Assembly: GCF_014653435.1 (NCBI RefSeq)
Contig: NZ_BNAO01000003.1
Coordinates: 225,613 to 289,612, forward strand
Source of the DNA: Alishewanella longhuensis
GTDB lineage: Bacteria > Pseudomonadota > Gammaproteobacteria > Enterobacterales > Alteromonadaceae
DNA length: 64,000 nucleotides
Reading direction: 5' to 3'
Shown: positions 63,980 to 64,000 of the stretch, one piece after another
Layout: every line of letters starts with the position of its first letter
Position numbering within the stretch: position 1 is the first letter of the stretch
Made by a program: the position numbers and the translations under genes
Notes under the pieces: generated by a model
Seen by the model: the letters and a program-made list of their open reading frames with translations, nothing else
The model's database searches: none
What the model was told of the DNA's origin: nothing

Positions 63980-64000
63980 ATGTTCTCTGTAAAGCACGTT
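63980..64000 (+). CDS. possible start of a further gene, cut by the window edge
   Basis: ATG 63980 with GAGGTG a few bases upstream opens a frame MFSVKHV to the edge. Seven codons are too few to identify it. The 63760-63979 stretch before it holds no other gene; GCGTTCAG and CTGAACGC near 63795-63830 form a weak inverted repeat. Confidence 0.3.

Overview
The window is a stretch of bacterial chromosome of roughly even base composition. Gene content points to a gammaproteobacterium near Alteromonadales/Chromatiaceae (Rheinheimera-, Alishewanella- or Arsukibacterium-like). The pointers are YajD, YqaA, YgiQ, PbpC next to an alpha-2-macroglobulin, RlmC, a LexA-controlled imuA-imuB-dnaE2 cassette, FadL and a rhombotarget-type lipoprotein. 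The genus is an inference. No tRNA, rRNA, CRISPR array, insertion sequence or prophage was seen.

Layout. 1-5243: a partial beta-hydroxyacid dehydrogenase, glutathione peroxidase, D-lactate dehydrogenase, a DUF2750 protein, YqaA and a chemoreceptor with a C-terminal sensor. 5257-10654: the SOS mutagenesis cassette read leftwards behind a near-consensus LexA box. 10694-24014: RlmC, an ectonucleotide pyrophosphatase-like lipoprotein, PbpC, a giant alpha-2-macroglobulin and YgiQ. 24128-29074: a compact ECF sigma-factor locus. It has a secreted Ala/Ser/Asn/Thr-rich protein and an outer-membrane barrel, then an opposing subtilase, then sigma factor, membrane anti-sigma factor and lipoprotein. Three promoters here share the motif GGAAT-N16/17-CGTTA, so the locus looks like one self-regulated envelope regulon. 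29120-31323: a matrixin-like protease with a Gln-rich coiled coil, a GST and YajD.

31435-46159: a sigma-54 response regulator and histidine kinase precede a MacAB-like ABC exporter operon (adaptor, ATPase, three tandem paralogous permeases of about 825 residues, and a fourth shortened permease broken by an in-frame TGA). Between kinase and adaptor lie two palindromes TCCGA-N2-TCGGA exactly 20 bp apart and a GG-N10-GC sigma-54 promoter, so the wiring can be read from the DNA. Two short genes not previously obvious sit in the operon: a 39-residue membrane peptide and a 38-residue charged peptide.

46206-64000: a WYL regulator divergent from a GST, a NYN nuclease-like protein, a CDF metal transporter, a BASS-family transporter, an XRE-like regulator, a GlyGly-CTERM lipoprotein, a GDT1/MneA-type manganese exporter behind a yybP-ykoY manganese riboswitch, an adaptor-RND-RND efflux operon and a FadL porin. 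Three intergenic sites carry a repeat built around CCGGTACCGG; two of them contain perfect DnaA-box sequences (TTATCCACA).
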